Assembly: GCA_016201045.1 (NCBI GenBank) | Contig: JACQDM010000002.1 | Span: 372,001-436,000, forward strand | Direction: 5' to 3' | Source of the DNA: Afipia sp. | GTDB taxonomy: Bacteria > Pseudomonadota > Alphaproteobacteria > Rhizobiales > Xanthobacteraceae | Length of the DNA: 64,000 nucleotides | Part shown: positions 1 through 8,077 of the stretch, one piece after another | Layout: the number at the start of each line of letters is the position of its first letter | How positions within the stretch are numbered: position 1 is the stretch's first letter | Position numbers and translations under genes: made by a program | Notes under the pieces: model-generated | Databases searched by the model: none | Told to the model about the DNA's origin: nothing | What the model saw: only the letters and a program-made list of their open reading frames with translations

Positions 1-932
1 TCCGCCACCAGATCGGTGCCGGTGACCATCTCGGTTACTGGATGCTCGACCTGTATGCGCGTATTCATCTCGATAAAGAAGAACCGCCTGCTCTCCTCGT
101 CGTAAATGAACTCGATCGTGCCGGCGTTGACGTAGTTCATCGCGCGGATCAGCGCGGTTGCTGCTTCTGCCATGCGAACGCGAGTCGCCTGATCGAGCGC
201 GGGTGAGGGCGCTTCTTCAATCAGTTTCTGATGTCTGCGCTGTACGCTGCAATCGCGCTCGCCGAGGTGGACATAGTTTCCGTGGCTGTCGCCGAAGACC
301 TGAATCTCGATGTGGCGGACTGCAGGGAAAAACCGCTCGAGATAGATCTCGCCATTGTTGAATGCGGCCTGCGCCTCGTTTGAGGCCAACTCGAACTGCG
401 CTGTGAAGTCTTCGATGTGATTGACGATCCGCATACCGCGTCCGCCACCGCCGCCACTGGCTTTGAGTAACAACGGAAAACCGATGGACGCCGCAATAGC
501 CTTTGCGGGTTCTGCAGAGGTGAAGCCGTTTTCCGAACCCGGTACTAGCGGAATGCCGACCTTGGCCGCTGCTTGCCGCGCCAGAACCTTGTCGCCCATT
601 TGTGAAATATTCTCGGCGCTCGGTCCGACGAAGATCAGGCTTGCGTCGGCACACTGTTCGGCAAATTTGGCATTCTCCGCGAGAAAGCCGTAGCCCGGAT
701 AGATCGCGTCGCATTTCGACGCGACGGCCGTTTCGATCAGCGCGGCCGCGTTGAGGTAGCTCGCTCTTGGCGGTGGCGGGCCGATGCAGACTGCATGATC
801 GGCGGCCCAGCGATGTGCTGAATTGGCGTCGGCGGATGAATAGACCGCCAGACTCTCGAGCCCGAGTTTCCGGCAAGCCCGGACGGCACGCAGCGCGATC
901 TCTCCTCGATTGGCGACCAATACGCGCCTCAA
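1..932 (-). CDS. accC: Biotin carboxylase (AccC-like), C-terminus cut off by window edge
   Basis: Reading the minus strand from a TTG at 932 gives an open frame to the window edge (about 310 codons). It begins LRRVLVANRGEIALR, the usual start of biotin carboxylases, followed by YPGYGFLAEN, the Gly-rich ATP-grasp loop KASGGGGGRGM, and the ERDCSVQRRHQKLIEE and FIEMNTRIQVEHPVTE motifs. The enzyme carboxylates the biotin carried by BCCP using ATP and bicarbonate. The TTG is chosen because it is preceded by GGGAGG and starts exactly at the family N-terminus. The gene is divergent from the IclR gene, with accB just beyond that. A carboxyltransferase is not visible and may lie to the left. It may belong to a substrate-specific carboxylase or a 5-oxoprolinase-type locus rather than housekeeping fatty acid synthesis; the window cannot decide this. 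Confidence 0.93.
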   Translation of the reverse strand, partial: MRRVLVANRGEIALRAVRACRKLGLESLAVYSSADANSAHRWAADHAVCIGPPPPRASYLNAAALIETAVASKCDAIYPGYGFLAENAKFAEQCADASLIFVGPSAENISQMGDKVLARQAAAKVGIPLVPGSENGFTSAEPAKAIAASIGFPLLLKASGGGGGRGMRIVNHIEDFTAQFELASNEAQAAFNNGEIYLERFFPAVRHIEIQVFGDSHGNYVHLGERDCSVQRRHQKLIEEAPSPALDQATRVRMAEAATALIRAMNYVNAGTIEFIYDEESRRFFFIEMNTRIQVEHPVTEMVTGTDLVA

Positions 933-992
933 CGCCGGCCTCCCTGTTGATTATCGGCCGCCTCTCTTCGGAGGTGTGCCCGTTCAATAATT

Positions 993-1014
993 AAGTCTGA
1001 CATTGATCAGATTC
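993..1014. promoter_or_regulatory. Short inverted repeat between accC and iclR, possible operator
   Basis: TCTGA (996-1000) and TCAGA (1007-1011) form an inverted repeat with a 6-bp spacer in the 120-bp gap between the divergent accC and IclR genes. The position fits an autoregulatory IclR site, but the arms are short and could occur by chance. Confidence 0.25.
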
Positions 1015-1052
1015 ATATTGCAAGACGTTTCGTTCCGGTTTTTGATACTGAT

Positions 1053-1919
1053 GTGTCAACTCCACAGGACCAAAAGCATCGCCATAGCGTCCGGCCCAAG
1101 CGCGGGCCGGGAAATGCGTCGCCTCCCGGAGTTCCGTCGAAGACATTCCCGACCGTTAAAGCGGTGGCCATTCTCGAGGCGCTAGCGAATGCGCGCCGGC
1201 CGCTCGGCGTTTCTGAACTCGGCGTATTGCTTGGGCTACCGAAGCCGACGGCACACCGCATCGTGCGCATGCTCGAAAGCGAAGGGCTGCTTCAGCGCGA
1301 GCCCGGCAATCGTCGCTACGTTCCAGGCGCGCGCATGGTGCAGCTTGGGCTCGGCATGGTCGCCGCGGCCATGTCGCGCGCGCCGCGCCGCGCGATTCTC
1401 GAAGCGCTATCGCAGAAGATTGGCGAGACCTGCAATTTCGGAGTGATGACCGGCAGCCATGTCGTGTATCTCGACCGCGTCGAAGCGGCCTGGCCTTTCG
1501 GTTTGCGGTTCGAGTCCGGTTCGCGCGTACCATTGCACTGCACGTCGATGGGAAAATTGTTTTTGAGCCAGTTACCCACGCAACGGCGCTCGCTGCTGCT
1601 CCGATCGATCCCGCTCTACCGCTACACCGAAACCACCATCGTTGATCCGAAGCGCCTCGAAGAGGAGCTTGAAAATATCCGTACTACGCAAGTGTCAATC
1701 GACAATCAGGAGTTTCTCGCAGGCGTGGTTTGTGTCGCAGTTCCCGTTTGCAATGCGAGCGGACAGCCTGTCGCTGCAATTGCGGTATCCGCGCCGCTCG
1801 CCCGCATGTCGGTGGAGCAGGGCTTGCAGCACGTCGCGCTGATGCGAGTCTCCGCAAGACAATTGAGCCTCACGATAGATGAGGATGCGAACGATAACGA
1901 TGACAGGGAGCGGCCGTGA
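1053..1919 (+). CDS. IclR family transcriptional regulator
   Basis: This 288-residue protein has an N-terminal winged helix-turn-helix at about residues 30-90 (VSELGVLLGLPKPTAHRIVR) and a C-terminal IclR effector domain with the signature YLDRVEAAWP and SRVPLHCTSMGKLFL. It starts at a GTG and has a charged N-terminal tail of about 25 residues. IclR proteins usually repress or activate a neighbouring catabolic operon in response to a small organic acid. Its stop codon overlaps the GTG of accB, so it is probably co-transcribed with accB and the ABC importer genes behind it, and may also control the divergent accC. The effector is unknown. Confidence 0.92.
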   Translation: MSTPQDQKHRHSVRPKRGPGNASPPGVPSKTFPTVKAVAILEALANARRPLGVSELGVLLGLPKPTAHRIVRMLESEGLLQREPGNRRYVPGARMVQLGLGMVAAAMSRAPRRAILEALSQKIGETCNFGVMTGSHVVYLDRVEAAWPFGLRFESGSRVPLHCTSMGKLFLSQLPTQRRSLLLRSIPLYRYTETTIVDPKRLEEELENIRTTQVSIDNQEFLAGVVCVAVPVCNASGQPVAAIAVSAPLARMSVEQGLQHVALMRVSARQLSLTIDEDANDNDDRERP

Positions 1920-2407
1920 GTTTGCGTTTCGAAGAAATTGCAGAAATTCTCAAAATTATCGACAGTAGTTCATGCGACGAACTGGTCGTCGAAGCCAGTG
2001 GAATGAAGTTGGTCGTGCGGCGCAATGGTGTGACCGGACGCGCCGAATTTTCGAACGAGCGGCCGTTGTTTGCTTCTCCAGCACCTCCTGCCACTTCTGC
2101 GGCTGCTGTTGTGCATCCTGCCGCACCTCCACTACGAGCAGGCGCGCCGGTCGCAGCTGCGCCGGGTCAAATGGAAGTGAACGCGCCAATGGTCGGCACT
2201 TTCTATCGCGCGCCGAGTCCCGACGCGGCTCCATTCGTTGAAATCGGAAGCACGGTCGCCAAAGGACAACCGCTTTGCGTGATCGAGGTGATGAAGCTCT
2301 TCACGACGATCAATTCCGAAGCCGCAGGCCGCGTTGTGCAAATCGGCGCGAACAATGGCGAACTGGTGGAATACGGACAGATGATATTCGTCGTCGAACC
2401 AACATAA
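1916..2407 (+). CDS. accB: Biotin carboxyl carrier protein (AccB-like)
   Basis: This 163-residue protein has an N-terminal helical segment (EEIAEILKIIDSSSCDELVVE), an Ala/Pro-rich linker at about residues 55-85, and a C-terminal biotinyl-lipoyl domain from about residue 90. The biotinylated lysine sits in EVMKLF; most acetyl-CoA carboxylase carriers have EAMKM, so the flanking residues differ slightly. It carries the biotin that AccC carboxylates. The GTG start overlaps the TGA of the IclR gene and has AGGGAG upstream, implying translational coupling. Placing a carrier gene apart from a divergent accC, with a regulator between and an importer behind, suggests a regulated specialised carboxylase; this is inference. 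Confidence 0.93.
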   Translation: MSLRFEEIAEILKIIDSSSCDELVVEASGMKLVVRRNGVTGRAEFSNERPLFASPAPPATSAAAVVHPAAPPLRAGAPVAAAPGQMEVNAPMVGTFYRAPSPDAAPFVEIGSTVAKGQPLCVIEVMKLFTTINSEAAGRVVQIGANNGELVEYGQMIFVVEPT

Positions 2408-2433
2408 GAAAATTCAACGAGAAAATTCAACAA
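2408..2433 (+). repeat. 13-bp tandem duplication upstream of the substrate-binding protein gene
   Basis: GAAAATTCAACGA is followed directly by GAAAATTCAACAA, two copies of a 13-bp unit with one mismatch. It fills the gap between the accB stop and the ribosome-binding site (GGGAGG at 2442) of the next gene. It may be a simple slippage duplication. Confidence 0.6.
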
Positions 2434-2452
2434 TCAAAACCGGGAGGATGGA

Positions 2453-3724
2453 ATGCAGAAGGGCCTGAAGATTTCAGAATGGCTGGTGGCTGGCGTTCTC
2501 GCCGGACTGCTTTGCGGCATTGTGCCTGCGTCGGCGCAGAGTTTCACGCAGTGGGGCTGGCCACAGCCCTATGAGAAAGTCTCCGACAAATCGATCGCGT
2601 GGCTGAAGGAAAAAGGTTGGTGGCCGATCGCCGTCGGCTGGCAGGGTCCATTCTCCGGCCAGAACACAATCAACGTCGTGATGGACAAGGAAGGCTTCCT
2701 GCAAAAGCGTGGGATCGAATCCAAGTTTCAGGCTTTTGCATCCGGCCCCGAGGTCAATGAATCCGTTGCCGCTGCACGTATTCAAGTCGGCAATGGCGGA
2801 AATTTCCCGTTCACCTCATTGCTCGATCGCGGCGTGCCTGTCCGCGCCATTGCGGTCGTTGCGCCGAACCTGAAGCACTCGACAGTCGTTCCGCTCGATT
2901 CGCCGATCAAGAAACTCGCCGACTTCAAAGGCGCGAATCCGGCTGCCACCATCGGAATCGTCACAGGATCGTCCGCCGAATTCTATTTCACGCAGGCCGC
3001 CGAAACGGTTGGCTTGCAGATCGGCAAGGACGTGATCCTGAAGAACATGCCGCCTGCCGAACAATCCTTGATGGTGAAGGGCATCGATGCCGTGGTTCCA
3101 TGGGAGCCGACAGTCACGATCATAACCGAAGAGCGCAAAACGGGTCGGGAAGTCGACGCCATATTCCCTTATAATTTTTATGAAGGTCGCTTCTATGTTC
3201 GGCAGGAATTGATCGACAACGTCCCGGACGTGGTTCAGGCAATCAGCGATGCCTTCATGGAGTCGACGCTGTGGATCAGGCTCAATCCCGAAAAGGCTGC
3301 CGATCTGCTTGCCGCCGAACCGATGCTTAAGACGTTCGGCAAGCCGCTCCTGCTGCAACAGACGCAGCTCTACAACAATCTTTACAAGCCGACCTACAGC
3401 TATCCTTTCGCCAAGATGTGGGGCGAAGAGGATTCGCGCATTGCGAAGTGGCTGAAGGATCGCAATCGCATCACGAAGTCGCTCACTGCCAAAGACTATG
3501 AAGATTCGTTTGACGACAGCTTCATGAAGAAAACTTACGCTAAGCTCGGATGGAAAGTTCCGGACAGGGCGCCTTTCCTGCCTGTGAACTGGCCGGGTAA
3601 GATCGGCCAATTGCCGTATCCTGCCTACGACAACGCCCTGACATTGAAAGCGCCGCAACCGTGGCCGGAAGCGGGAGATCTCACCAAACCCTGGTCGTTC
3701 GACGGCAAGACCTACAATCCTTGA
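2453..3724 (+). CDS. ABC transporter periplasmic substrate-binding protein (NMT1/SsuA-like superfamily)
   Basis: This 423-residue protein has a signal peptide (about residues 1-29, cleavage near ASA-QS) and a class II binding-protein fold of the NMT1/nitrate-sulfonate-taurine superfamily. It is longer than most SsuA or TauA proteins (about 320 residues) and has an aromatic N-terminal segment (FTQWGWPQPYEK). It should capture an organic anion in the periplasm and deliver it to the permease at 3828 and ATPase at 4697. GGGAGG stands 5 bp before the ATG. The ligand cannot be read from the sequence; nitrate is unlikely because a separate NrtA is present at 15869. Confidence 0.85.
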   Translation: MQKGLKISEWLVAGVLAGLLCGIVPASAQSFTQWGWPQPYEKVSDKSIAWLKEKGWWPIAVGWQGPFSGQNTINVVMDKEGFLQKRGIESKFQAFASGPEVNESVAAARIQVGNGGNFPFTSLLDRGVPVRAIAVVAPNLKHSTVVPLDSPIKKLADFKGANPAATIGIVTGSSAEFYFTQAAETVGLQIGKDVILKNMPPAEQSLMVKGIDAVVPWEPTVTIITEERKTGREVDAIFPYNFYEGRFYVRQELIDNVPDVVQAISDAFMESTLWIRLNPEKAADLLAAEPMLKTFGKPLLLQQTQLYNNLYKPTYSYPFAKMWGEEDSRIAKWLKDRNRITKSLTAKDYEDSFDDSFMKKTYAKLGWKVPDRAPFLPVNWPGKIGQLPYPAYDNALTLKAPQPWPEAGDLTKPWSFDGKTYNP

Positions 3725-3744
3725 GATTGTAGAACGGGAAAAAA

Positions 3745-3774
3745 CCGCGAGACTGAAGTGAATCAGTCTCGCGG
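3745..3774 (+). other. Intercistronic hairpin after the binding-protein gene
   Basis: A perfect 12-bp stem (CCGCGAGACTGA and its complement) with a 6-nt loop lies between the binding-protein stop and the permease start. No T-run follows, so it is more likely an mRNA-stabilising or partial-termination element than a full terminator. Such hairpins commonly let the binding protein be made in excess of the membrane components. Confidence 0.7.
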
Positions 3775-3827
3775 CGAAATCAGCAATACGAAACGACGCC
3801 GCGAACGAGGATAGGAACGACAAGGCG

Positions 3828-4688
3828 ATGAGCGAAGCCGAAATTCCGGCGGAGAATGAGCGGACAAACGCCGCACCCGCGCAACGTACGGGAGTTCCGC
3901 TTCACGTGCGGCTGTTCCGTGTTTTCTCGGCATTACCGAATTTCGGGCTGCTGATTGTTTTGATCCTTGCGTGGCAGTTCGCATCTAAAGTTTGGTTGCC
4001 TAGCATCGATCCGTACATGGCGGTGTTGATGCCGGCGCCAACCTCTATTGCGGTTACTGCGGCGGGGATGATTGCGTCCGGTGAATTGTTTTTCCATCTG
4101 ATGGCGAGTCTGAAGCGCGAGGCGGTGGCGTTTCTCTTTTCTATGACTGCTATTCCGCTCGGCATTGCAATGGGCTGGTGGCGGATCGTCTACAATCAGG
4201 TCAGCCCGATCATGGAAATGCTGCGGCCAATCCCGCCGCTTGCGTGGATTCCGCTGAGTATCCTGTGGTTCGGTATCGGGGACACGCAAAACGAGTTCAT
4301 TATTTTCCTCGGAATCTTCTTCCCGATTCTCGTCAATACGATCGTGGGCGTGAAGAACATCGAGCCCAATCTGGTGCGCGCAGCGCGAAGCCTCGGAGCG
4401 CCTGAATACAAGGTGCTCATGCGCGTCGTGTTCAAAGGCGCGTTGCCGCAGGTCATCACCGGCATTCGGATCGGTCTCGGCGTCGGCTGGATGGCGCTCG
4501 TTGCGGCCGAATTGGTCGGTGCCAATTCGGGTCTCGGTTTTATCATCAACGATGCGCGCAGCATGTTGCGAACGGACATCATCGTTGTCGGCATGCTGAC
4601 GATCGGGCTGGTGGGACTTTTGATCGACACTGCAATCCGTGTTTTGAGTCGGTATCTGCTTCCTTGGTCTCTGGCGCTGAGCAAATAG
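3828..4688 (+). CDS. ABC transporter permease (SsuC/TauC type)
   Basis: This 286-residue inner-membrane protein has about six predicted membrane segments. The cytoplasmic EAA loop that docks the ATPase is seen at ARSLGAPEYKVLMRVVFKGA (about residues 186-205), and IRPIPPLAWIPL-type residues typical of the nitrate/sulfonate/taurine permease family stand at about residue 130. A hydrophilic 30-residue N-terminal tail precedes the first membrane helix. It is the only permease of the operon and would act as a homodimer with the neighbouring binding protein and ATPase. Confidence 0.92.
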   Translation: MSEAEIPAENERTNAAPAQRTGVPLHVRLFRVFSALPNFGLLIVLILAWQFASKVWLPSIDPYMAVLMPAPTSIAVTAAGMIASGELFFHLMASLKREAVAFLFSMTAIPLGIAMGWWRIVYNQVSPIMEMLRPIPPLAWIPLSILWFGIGDTQNEFIIFLGIFFPILVNTIVGVKNIEPNLVRAARSLGAPEYKVLMRVVFKGALPQVITGIRIGLGVGWMALVAAELVGANSGLGFIINDARSMLRTDIIVVGMLTIGLVGLLIDTAIRVLSRYLLPWSLALSK

Positions 4689-4696
4689 GATCGAGA

Positions 4697-5461
4697 ATGG
4701 GCCAGTTGACAGTAAAGGGACTATCCAAAACCTACGGCGAAGGAGAGGCGGCGGGAGGAGTTCTCGCACTGAACGATGTTTCGTTCGAAGTACCGAACAA
4801 TCAGTTCTGCTCGATCCTCGGCCACAGTGGCTGCGGCAAGACCACGCTTCTCAATATTGCCGCCGGCTTCGAGAAGCCGACCGCGGGCTCCGTGTTGGTG
4901 GACGGAGAGCCGGTCAGCGCGCCGGGTTGGCGAAACACGATGATCTTTCAGGATTACGCGCTATTTCCGTGGGCGAGCGTTGCGGAAAATATCGCGTTCG
5001 GTCTCGAGATGAAAAATCTACCCAGCCACAAGCGTCTCGACGCCACGCAATATTTTATCGGACTCGTCGGGCTAGAGGGCTTTAAGGACAAATATCCGCA
5101 TCAACTGTCGGGAGGAATGCGGCAGCGTGTTGCGATTGCACGTGCGCTTGCGGTACGTCCGCAATTGTTATTGATGGACGAGCCGTTCGCCGCGCTCGAT
5201 GCGCAGAACCGCGCCTTCATGCAGGACGAACTGGTGCGCATCTGGCAACGCGAGCCGAAGACAGTGATGCTGGTCACACACAGCATCGACGAGGCGATTA
5301 AGCTCTCCGACTGCATCGCAGTCATGACACGCCGGCCGGGAAGGGTAAAAGAGTTTATTCAGGTCGACCTGCCGCGGCCGCGTAACGAAGATGATAGCGG
5401 CTATCTTAAATTGAAACGTCATTTGCGTGATTTAATTCACGATGAAGCAGATAATCGATAG
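4697..5461 (+). CDS. ABC transporter ATP-binding protein (SsuB/TauB/NrtD type)
   Basis: This 254-residue ATPase has Walker A GHSGCGKTT, Q-loop FQDYALFPW, signature LSGGMRQR, Walker B LLLMDEPFAALD and the H-loop VTHSIDEA. It powers the importer encoded by the two preceding genes. The start is set at ATG 4697, preceded by AGGATCGAG, 8 bp after the permease stop; an upstream in-frame start at 4664 would overlap the permease. The LSDCIAVMTRRPGRVKE stretch after the H-loop is typical of the sulfonate/nitrate group. Confidence 0.94.
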   Translation: MGQLTVKGLSKTYGEGEAAGGVLALNDVSFEVPNNQFCSILGHSGCGKTTLLNIAAGFEKPTAGSVLVDGEPVSAPGWRNTMIFQDYALFPWASVAENIAFGLEMKNLPSHKRLDATQYFIGLVGLEGFKDKYPHQLSGGMRQRVAIARALAVRPQLLLMDEPFAALDAQNRAFMQDELVRIWQREPKTVMLVTHSIDEAIKLSDCIAVMTRRPGRVKEFIQVDLPRPRNEDDSGYLKLKRHLRDLIHDEADNR

Positions 5462-5555
5462 TCGCAATTGTCAGTTTCATTCTGAACTAGGTAAAGTGAG
5501 CGATAAGGCCAAGTAGCTTTTGTTAGATCTTATTTTCAAGGCAACGAGCCAAAAA

Positions 5556-6632
5556 CTACTCGTTTGCGCCGTGAATCTTTTGGATCACTGCCTTTGTGGT
5601 ATCGGCCGTCCGCGCCTTGCCGCCAAGATCTGGCGTATGAAGCTTTGGATCCGCCGTGACGCATTCAATGGCCTTCATCAATCGCGCTGCCGCGCCTTTC
5701 TCACCCAAATGGTCGAGCATCATTACTGTAGACCAGAATGTACCCACGGGATTTGCGATACCCTTTCCGGTGATGTCGAATGCCGAGCCGTGAATGGGTT
5801 CGAACATCGAGGGGAAAGTCCGCTCCGGATTGATATTGCCAGTTGGCGCGATACCAAGCGACCCCGCAAGCGCGGCCGCTAAGTCGGACAGAATGTCGGC
5901 GTGAAGATTGGTCGCAACGATTGTATCAAGAGTCTCAGGGCGCATCACCATTCGCATAGTCATCGCATCGACGAGCATTTTGTCCCATGTCACATCGGGA
6001 AATTCGAGCGCGATCTCTTTTGCGATATCGTCCCACATAACCATAGCGTGCCGCTGCGCATTCGACTTCGTTACAACCGTCAGCAGCTTGCGCGGTCTCG
6101 ATCTGGCTAAAGCGAACGCAAAGCGCATGATACGTTCCACGCCAGCACGCGTAAACATAGCAACGTCCGTCGCGGCTTCGAGCGGGGAGCCTTGATGGAC
6201 GCGGCCGCCGACGCCCGCATATTCGCCCTCGGAGTTTTCCCGCACGATGATCCAATTCAATTCCTTGTCGGTGACGTTGCGGAGCGGCGACGTAATACCG
6301 GGCAGGATGCGGGTCGGGCGTACATTGGCGTACTGATCGAACGGCTGGCAGATGGCTAGGCGGAGGCCCCACAGCGTAATGTGGTCCGGAATCTCGGGAT
6401 GACCAGCCGAACCGAACAAGATGGCATCGTGATTGCGAATCTGATCGCGGCCATTCTCTGGCATCATTCGGCCGTGCTTCTTGTAATACTCGCCGCCCCA
6501 ATCGAAGTGATCGACGTCGAATTTGATGTTGCCTTCGCGCGTGGCGATGGCCTGCAATACTTCAATGCCGGCGTTGATCACTTCGGTGCCGATGCCGTCT
6601 CCCGGAATCGCGGCGATCTTGTACGTCTTCAT
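5556..6632 (-). CDS. ttuC: Tartrate / D-malate dehydrogenase (isocitrate/isopropylmalate dehydrogenase family)
   Basis: This 358-residue protein starts MKTYKIAAIPGDGIGTEV and carries the family motifs: NAD-loop GSAGHPEIPDH, the catalytic ENSEGEYAGVGGR, TKSNAQRHAM with the catalytic Lys, DAMTMRMV, and ATNLHADILSDLAAALAGSLG with the metal-binding aspartates. The substitution pattern fits the tartrate dehydrogenase/D-malate decarboxylating group rather than LeuB or Icd. It would oxidise tartrate or D-malate with NAD and Mn/Mg in the cytoplasm. It follows the MFS gene by 18 bp on the same strand, and the pair diverges from a LysR gene, a normal arrangement for hydroxydicarboxylate use. Confidence 0.9.
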   Translation of the reverse strand: MKTYKIAAIPGDGIGTEVINAGIEVLQAIATREGNIKFDVDHFDWGGEYYKKHGRMMPENGRDQIRNHDAILFGSAGHPEIPDHITLWGLRLAICQPFDQYANVRPTRILPGITSPLRNVTDKELNWIIVRENSEGEYAGVGGRVHQGSPLEAATDVAMFTRAGVERIMRFAFALARSRPRKLLTVVTKSNAQRHAMVMWDDIAKEIALEFPDVTWDKMLVDAMTMRMVMRPETLDTIVATNLHADILSDLAAALAGSLGIAPTGNINPERTFPSMFEPIHGSAFDITGKGIANPVGTFWSTVMMLDHLGEKGAAARLMKAIECVTADPKLHTPDLGGKARTADTTKAVIQKIHGANE

Positions 6633-6650
6633 GTCCAGTACCTTTTCTTT

Positions 6651-7940
6651 TTAGGTCGTCTGTGCCCGCGGTTTCAGCAGAGAACGGGAGACCACGATTG
6701 TAAGTATCGCCGAGAATGCCAGCAGGCCCGCGACGAAATACAATCCGCCGGCAAAGCTGCCCGTCTGTTCCTTGATCCACCCGATCATCGCAGGCCCGAC
6801 AAATCCGCCGAGATTGCCGATTGAATTAATCGTCGCGATGCCGGTCGCAGCAGCAGGGCCAACAAGGAACAGCGTCGGCATGCTCCAGAGAGGCGGTTTG
6901 GCGGCACTGATGCCGATGTTGACGAGCGAGAGCGCTGCCACCACAGCCACGACAGTTGTCGAGACACCAGCGAGACAAAGTCCGATGGCCGCGATCAGGC
7001 ACATAATGACAACGTGCCATGTGCGCTCGTTTTGGCTGTCGGAATGCCAAGACCACAAATACATGGCGATCACGGCAATCGTCGGCGGTACGGCGTTCAG
7101 GAATCCGACTTCGAGATTTGAGAGGCCGAACCCCTTGATGATCTGCGGCGCCCAGATACCGAGCGTATAAAGTCCCGCTGAAGTCCCAAAGTAGACAAGC
7201 GCTAGTGCCAAGACGCGAATATCTGAGAGTCCGCGCCAGACACTCACATGTGAAACAGATGACAATCCGGCTCGCTCGGCGTTCATCGTCTTAGTGAGCC
7301 AATCGCGCTCGTCCGTCGCAAGCCACTTCGCATCCTCCGGTTTGTCGGCCATGTAAAAGAGGACGACGAACCCGAAAATGACGGCGGGTAACGCTTCAAG
7401 CAGAAACATCCATTGCCAGCCTTTCAGGCCGGCAAGGCCGTGGAGTTCGAGCAAGGCGCTCGACAATGGCGAACCGAAAATGACGGATATTGGCACAGCC
7501 GCCATGAACAGAGATGTCATGGCCGCGCGGCGGCGGGCCGGAAACCAATAGCTCAAGTACAAGATGATGCCCGGAAAGAAGCCAGCTTCCGCCGCGCCAA
7601 GCAGAAAGCGGGCAACATAGAAACTGTTTGCGTCCCACACGAATGCCATCGCGCCTGAGATCATTCCCCACGTGATCATCACGCGAGCAATCCACAACCG
7701 CGCGCCGACTTTTTCCAGAACAAGATTTGAGGGCACTTCGAAAAGAAAATAGCCCCAGAAAAATATTCCCGCGCCGAAGCCATAGACGGCCGGTGAAAGC
7801 CCTAGGTCTTTGTTCATCGTCAAGGACGCGAATCCGATATTGACGCGATCGATATATGCAATGAAGTAGAGCAGCATCACGAACGGAACGATGCGCAACG
7901 CCACTTTTCGCAAAGTGCGCGTTTCAAGATCATTGGACAT
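6651..7940 (-). CDS. MFS transporter, anion:cation symporter family (tartrate/hydroxy-acid uptake)
   Basis: This 429-residue protein has 12 predicted membrane segments and no signal peptide. YIDRVNIGFASLTMNKDLG after the first helix is the hallmark of the anion:cation symporter group (TtuB, phthalate and glucarate permeases). RRAAMTSLFMAAVPIS and GWQWMFLLEALPA are further family stretches. It probably brings in the substrate of the adjacent tartrate/D-malate dehydrogenase by proton symport. AGGAAC precedes the ATG at 7940. The ligand is inferred from the neighbour only. Confidence 0.9.
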   Translation of the reverse strand: MSNDLETRTLRKVALRIVPFVMLLYFIAYIDRVNIGFASLTMNKDLGLSPAVYGFGAGIFFWGYFLFEVPSNLVLEKVGARLWIARVMITWGMISGAMAFVWDANSFYVARFLLGAAEAGFFPGIILYLSYWFPARRRAAMTSLFMAAVPISVIFGSPLSSALLELHGLAGLKGWQWMFLLEALPAVIFGFVVLFYMADKPEDAKWLATDERDWLTKTMNAERAGLSSVSHVSVWRGLSDIRVLALALVYFGTSAGLYTLGIWAPQIIKGFGLSNLEVGFLNAVPPTIAVIAMYLWSWHSDSQNERTWHVVIMCLIAAIGLCLAGVSTTVVAVVAALSLVNIGISAAKPPLWSMPTLFLVGPAAATGIATINSIGNLGGFVGPAMIGWIKEQTGSFAGGLYFVAGLLAFSAILTIVVSRSLLKPRAQTT

Positions 7941-8032
7941 GGTTGTTCCTCGCCGGTGGATTGATTTTCACGCCTTGTTCGGCGTTTGCGGGAACGTTAC
8001 GCGGCGGCGGACAAAATACTCAATCCGGCCTA

Positions 8033-8057
8033 GATTATACAAATTTTTGATATAATC
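8033..8057. promoter_or_regulatory. LysR-type operator dyad in the MFS/lysR divergent gap
   Basis: GATTATA (8033-8039) and TATAATC (8051-8057) form a perfect 7-bp dyad with an 11-bp spacer, the T-N11-A geometry of LysR binding sites. It ends 20 bp before the LysR ATG and about 95 bp upstream of the MFS start, so it fits a site for both autorepression and activation of the divergent operon. Confidence 0.75.
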
Positions 8058-8077
8058 TCATCACGCCAGAGGTCCGG

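Noticed and set aside
217-987. 256-codon minus-strand frame over the accC region
   Set aside because: It is a shadow of the biotin carboxylase frame; its translation is Arg-rich and without motifs, while the true frame shows all carboxylase motifs.
2816-3823. 335-codon minus-strand frame opposite the binding-protein gene
   Set aside because: It lies antisense to a clear binding protein with signal peptide and good ribosome-binding site; the translation has no family features.
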